The position numbers were made by a program, and so were the translations under genes. A stretch of 24,257 nt of DNA from Actinomycetes bacterium (GTDB lineage Bacteria > Actinomycetota > Acidimicrobiia > Acidimicrobiales > Microtrichaceae). The stretch spans positions 1 through 24,257 of the forward strand of contig JAEYSR010000140.1 in NCBI GenBank assembly GCA_023434535.1. The letters run 5' to 3'. The first letter of the stretch is position 1; every line of letters begins with the position of its first letter. Below are positions 21,821 to 24,257 of this stretch, one piece after another. The notes below the pieces were generated by a model. It worked only from the letters and a program-made list of their open reading frames with translations. It did no database searches and was not told the DNA's origin.

Positions 21821-22789
21821 GTGACGGCGGATCCTCCCGAGACCATCGGCGACCCGGCGGCCGCCGAACGGGTGACGTACCCGGGGGCCCGCCGGCCCGA
21901 TCGCACCCGCTCCGTCGACTCCTCCGGTCTGGCGCTGCACGTCAGCGAGTGGGGGGATGATGAGGCGCCGCCGTTGTTCATGGCGCACGGCGGCTTCGAC
22001 TTCAGCGGGACCTACGACGTCTTCGCCCCGCTGCTCGCGGACGCCGGTTGGCGGGTGGTCGTCTGGGACCAGAGAGGCCACGGCGACTCCGACCGTGCCG
22101 CGCTCTACACCTGGGAGGCCGACGTCCGCGACGCCGCCGCAGTCCTCGACTCGATCGGCGGCGGTCCGATGCCGTTCGTGGGGCACTCCAAGGGCGGGGC
22201 GCTCATGCTCCACCTGGCCAACGCCCTGCCGCACCGGACCTCGGCAATGGTGAACCTGGACGGGCTGCCGTCGCGCCAGGCCATGTCCGACGTCTCCGAC
22301 ACCGAACGAACCCGGCTGATCCGCCAGGAGCTGACGGGTTGGCTGGACCACCGTCGTTCGCTGGTCGGGCGGTCCCGCCGGCCCGGCACGCTCGACGAGC
22401 TCGCCGAGCGGCGTGGTCGCATGAACCCCAGGATGAGCAACGAGTGGCTGCGCTACCTGGTCACTGTCGGGGCTCGCCACGACGCCGACGGCTGGCGCTG
22501 GAAGATCGACCCGACGCTGCGGATGGGCGGCCTCGGTCCGTGGCGTCCCGAGTGGTCCATGCTGCGCCTCCCCGGCATCGGCGTCCCCTTCCTGGGCGTC
22601 CTCGGCCTCGAGCTGGAGGTCATGGGGTGGGGGACCCGACCGGCCGACGTGATCCCCAACCTCCCGGCCGGCGGACGGTTGGAGGCGCTCGAGGGGGTCG
22701 GCCACTTCGTCCACATCGAGCAGCCGCGCCTGGTCGCCGACCTCGTGCTGGAGCACGTCGAGCCGCACCGGGTGGGTGGTCGTCGATGA
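21821..22789 (+). CDS. Alpha/beta hydrolase
   Basis: This 322-aa soluble protein has the alpha/beta-hydrolase fold. The oxyanion-hole motif is FMAHGGFD (about 53-60), followed by VVVWDQRGHGDSD, the typical strand-4 region. The nucleophile elbow is VGHSKGG with S123. The catalytic histidine is probably H295 in GVGHFVHIEQP. A cap region between about 160 and 240 is Arg-rich. The substrate is unknown; esterases, lactonases and epoxide hydrolases share this layout. The GTG start is supported by its position 6 nt after a TAGTCT element. The 3' end overlaps the next gene by 4 nt (ATGA), and that gene also has the hydrolase fold but lacks the nucleophile. Confidence 0.9.
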   Translation: MTADPPETIGDPAAAERVTYPGARRPDRTRSVDSSGLALHVSEWGDDEAPPLFMAHGGFDFSGTYDVFAPLLADAGWRVVVWDQRGHGDSDRAALYTWEADVRDAAAVLDSIGGGPMPFVGHSKGGALMLHLANALPHRTSAMVNLDGLPSRQAMSDVSDTERTRLIRQELTGWLDHRRSLVGRSRRPGTLDELAERRGRMNPRMSNEWLRYLVTVGARHDADGWRWKIDPTLRMGGLGPWRPEWSMLRLPGIGVPFLGVLGLELEVMGWGTRPADVIPNLPAGGRLEALEGVGHFVHIEQPRLVADLVLEHVEPHRVGGRR

Positions 22790-23448
22790 GCGCCGAGCCG
22801 ACCTTCGTGCGACACAACCGGATCGACCTCGCCGTGCACCGCCTCCGGGACGGTGACGGCACGCGCCCCCTCCTGCTGCTGCACGGCCTGGGCGAACGGA
22901 CCCCCGACCACGTGCCCGACGTGGCGTCGGGTTGGCCGGGTCCGGTGCTGGGCATGGACTTCACGGGCCACGGTCGGTCCACCGTGCCGGTCGGCGGCGG
23001 CTACTCGGCCGAGGTGCTCGCCGCGGATGTGGACGTGGTGCTGGCCGAGGTCGGACCGGTCACGGTCCTCGCCCGTGGCCTCGGCGCGTACGTCGGGCTC
23101 CTGGTCGCCGCGGCGCGGCCCGAGCTGGTGCGCGGCGCGGTGTTGTGCGACGGGCCCGGCCTGGTCGGCGGGGGAGTGCACCCCGGCTCCCCGACCGCTC
23201 CCTACGCGTCGTCGGCTCCGGCCGGACCACCCGATCCCTTCGCTCTGGCCGAGCTGTCCCGCGACCCGCGTCCGGCCGACTACGCCCAGACCTTCGTCCG
23301 CTTCGTGTCCGAGGGCTCCGACCTCGACCGGCCGCTCTGGGTGGCCGCGGTGGTGCGACCCGAATGGCTCACGGTGGTCGCGGACGAGCCGGGGGTCGGC
23401 CAGGGCACCGTCGCCGACGGACTGGCCCACTACGCGGCCCTGGTCTGA
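22786..23448 (+). CDS. Alpha/beta-hydrolase-fold protein lacking the nucleophile (probable pseudoenzyme)
   Basis: This 220-aa protein follows the alpha/beta-hydrolase pattern: LLLLHGLGERTPD (about 29-41), then GMDFTGHGRSTVP (about 56-68), and a strand-helix elbow at residues 92-104. There the usual GHSxG reads ARGLG, with glycine at position 98 where the catalytic serine should be. No GH motif for the catalytic histidine is seen near the C-terminus. It is shorter than usual (about 250-300 aa), the cap region being reduced to a Pro/Ala/Ser-rich stretch. The ATG at 22786 overlaps the stop of the intact hydrolase gene. A regulatory or heterodimer role with that enzyme is possible but inferred. 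The open frame gives no sign of decay. Confidence 0.82.
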   Translation: MSAEPTFVRHNRIDLAVHRLRDGDGTRPLLLLHGLGERTPDHVPDVASGWPGPVLGMDFTGHGRSTVPVGGGYSAEVLAADVDVVLAEVGPVTVLARGLGAYVGLLVAAARPELVRGAVLCDGPGLVGGGVHPGSPTAPYASSAPAGPPDPFALAELSRDPRPADYAQTFVRFVSEGSDLDRPLWVAAVVRPEWLTVVADEPGVGQGTVADGLAHYAALV

Positions 23449-23456
23449 GCCCGCCC

Positions 23457-23476
23457 CGGTCGGCGTGGAACGACCG
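23457..23476. terminator. Weak inverted repeat between convergent genes
   Basis: CGGTCG (23457-23462) and CGACCG (23471-23476) form a 6-bp stem with an 8-nt loop. It lies in the 37-bp gap between the pseudo-hydrolase gene and xseB. Too short for a confident terminator; the position is its main support. Confidence 0.3.
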
Positions 23477-23485
23477 CGCCGCGCG

Positions 23486-23725
23486 TCAGTCGGCGTCGGC
23501 GTCCAGGGGGTCGAGCCGCTCCAGGATCTCCTCGACTCGGAACCGGGTGCCGTCGATGCGGTCCCGGCACCAGCCGACGAGCTCGGCGGCGCGCTCGACG
23601 CGGTCGGCCAGGAGATCGACGTCGAGCGTGTCCGACTCCAGCTCGGCGACGATGCCCTCCAGCTCGGCCATCGCCGCGGCGAACCCCATCTCCTCGGGGT
23701 CCGCTCGGTCCTGTCGGTCAGCCAT
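23486..23725 (-). CDS. xseB: Exodeoxyribonuclease VII small subunit
   Basis: This 79-aa protein is the small subunit of exonuclease VII, which degrades single-stranded DNA into oligonucleotides; several copies bind each XseA chain. It has the family pattern in order: FAAAMAELEGIVAELES, LDVDLLADRVERAAELVGWCRDRI, ending in an acidic tail. The length is typical (about 70-85 aa). The ATG at 23725 has GGGAGG about 8 nt upstream and overlaps the end of xseA by 8 nt, so the two subunits are translated together. Confidence 0.95.
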   Translation of the reverse strand: MADRQDRADPEEMGFAAAMAELEGIVAELESDTLDVDLLADRVERAAELVGWCRDRIDGTRFRVEEILERLDPLDADAD

Positions 23726-24257
23726 CTCGGCGTCCTCCCTGATCTCCGTCCTGCGCCCGTTCCTGACCCGTGCCCCGTGCCGCGGTCCTGTCCCGGACAG
23801 GCCCGTCCGAGGCCGTCCGATCCGACACCGTCGACCGGAACGAGCCGTCCGCCAGGGTCGTGACGAGCTCGTCGCCGGGCTCCGCGTCGTCGATCGACCG
23901 CAGCAGGCGCCCGTCGGCGGTGCGGGTCATCGACCACCCTCGGCGCAGGGCGATCGCGGGGTCCGCGGCGGAGGTCGTGGCGGCGAGGACGTCGAGACGG
24001 GAGGTGGCCCGCTCGAGGATCAGCGCGGCCGCCGGTGCCGCACCGTCCGCCACGGCGCCGAGCGCGGTCGTTGCGGCGTCCAGCCGTCGATCCGCGGCCG
24101 CCCGGATGCGCTGCACGTCCCGGTCGAGGGCGTCGCCGCGACGGACGAGCCGGTGCAGCGCGGACGTCCCGGTCCGGTGCCCGACGCGCGCCAGGCGGTG
24201 CTCGGCCCGGACGAGTCGCCCGGCGACGCCGGAGCGGACCGCCGCCCAGTCGTCCGC
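23718..24257 (-). CDS. xseA: Exodeoxyribonuclease VII large subunit, C-terminal part (5' end outside window)
   Basis: The frame is open to the window edge and gives the last 179 residues of the catalytic subunit. The visible part is the long helical region that binds XseB (repeated Arg/Ala/Leu heptads), followed by the C-terminal module with PAIALRRGWSMTRTADGRLLRSIDDAEPGDELVT-like sequence, which matches the end of XseA proteins. After it comes a 35-residue charged, low-complexity tail (Asp, Arg, Gly, Gln) that many homologs lack. The nuclease core and start codon lie beyond base 24257. The partner xseB overlaps its 3' end by 8 nt. Confidence 0.92.
   Translation of the reverse strand, partial: ADDWAAVRSGVAGRLVRAEHRLARVGHRTGTSALHRLVRRGDALDRDVQRIRAAADRRLDAATTALGAVADGAAPAAALILERATSRLDVLAATTSAADPAIALRRGWSMTRTADGRLLRSIDDAEPGDELVTTLADGSFRSTVSDRTASDGPVRDRTAARGTGQERAQDGDQGGRRDG

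Noticed and set aside
19816..21960. 714-codon plus-strand open frame opposite the kinase gene
   Set aside because: Composition is typical of an antisense shadow, and the kinase on the other strand has all catalytic boxes.
1..24257. CRISPR array, insertion sequence, phage or integrative element
   Set aside because: No regularly spaced direct repeats, no transposase or integrase motifs, and no duplicated tRNA end beside the tRNA-Ala gene were seen.

Overview
The window is GC-rich, densely packed bacterial DNA with GTG as well as ATG starts, many 4-nt ATGA/GTGA stop-start overlaps, several start codons placed 6-7 nt after a TANNNT -10 element, and an actinobacterial-type GlnR operator. Together these point to an actinomycete-type (Actinomycetota) chromosome. 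A deep-branching lineage such as Acidimicrobiia is possible, but that is inference. No insertion sequence, prophage, CRISPR array or integrase was seen. Most genes are ordinary chromosomal genes, with a few poorly described ones among them.

Left part (1-7.9 kb). A DedA-family membrane protein faces a minus-strand pair: an orphan beta-class DNA amino-methyltransferase with a long C-terminal extension, and a coupled 109-aa protein of unknown function. Divergent from these is a complete five-gene urea-type ABC transporter operon, urtABCDE. A four-half-site GlnR-like operator lies directly upstream, and an 18-bp hairpin separates the binding-protein gene from the permease genes. No urease gene is in the window. 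The operon ends at a strong bidirectional hairpin.

Middle part (7.9-13.6 kb). On the minus strand are a DNA polymerase I-like protein lacking a 5' nuclease domain, a TehB-like class I methyltransferase and a tRNA-Ala(UGC). On the plus strand are a two-cysteine glutathione-peroxidase-family enzyme and a TMEM175-type membrane protein. The TMEM175 gene overlaps tail-to-tail with an LtrA-family membrane protein gene.

A long minus-strand run (18.9 to 11.9 kb) reads, in transcription order: membrane-anchored Ig-like protein, class C beta-lactamase-like serine hydrolase, release factor 3 (prfC), membrane-anchored PQQ-type beta-propeller, SnoaL/NTF2-like protein, LtrA-family protein. The last three genes are chained by GTGA overlaps.

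Right part (19.1-24.3 kb). A NarL/DesK-type two-component pair (kinase then regulator, GTGA overlap) is divergent from a coupled pair of alpha/beta-hydrolase-fold genes. The first of these has an intact nucleophile elbow. The second has glycine at the nucleophile position and looks like a pseudoenzyme. The window closes with xseB and the 3' part of xseA (exodeoxyribonuclease VII) on the minus strand.

No single large unknown system is evident. The candidates most worth a second look are the methyltransferase with its extension and coupled partner, the hydrolase/pseudo-hydrolase pair, the beta-propeller/SnoaL/LtrA chain, and the divergent polymerase.
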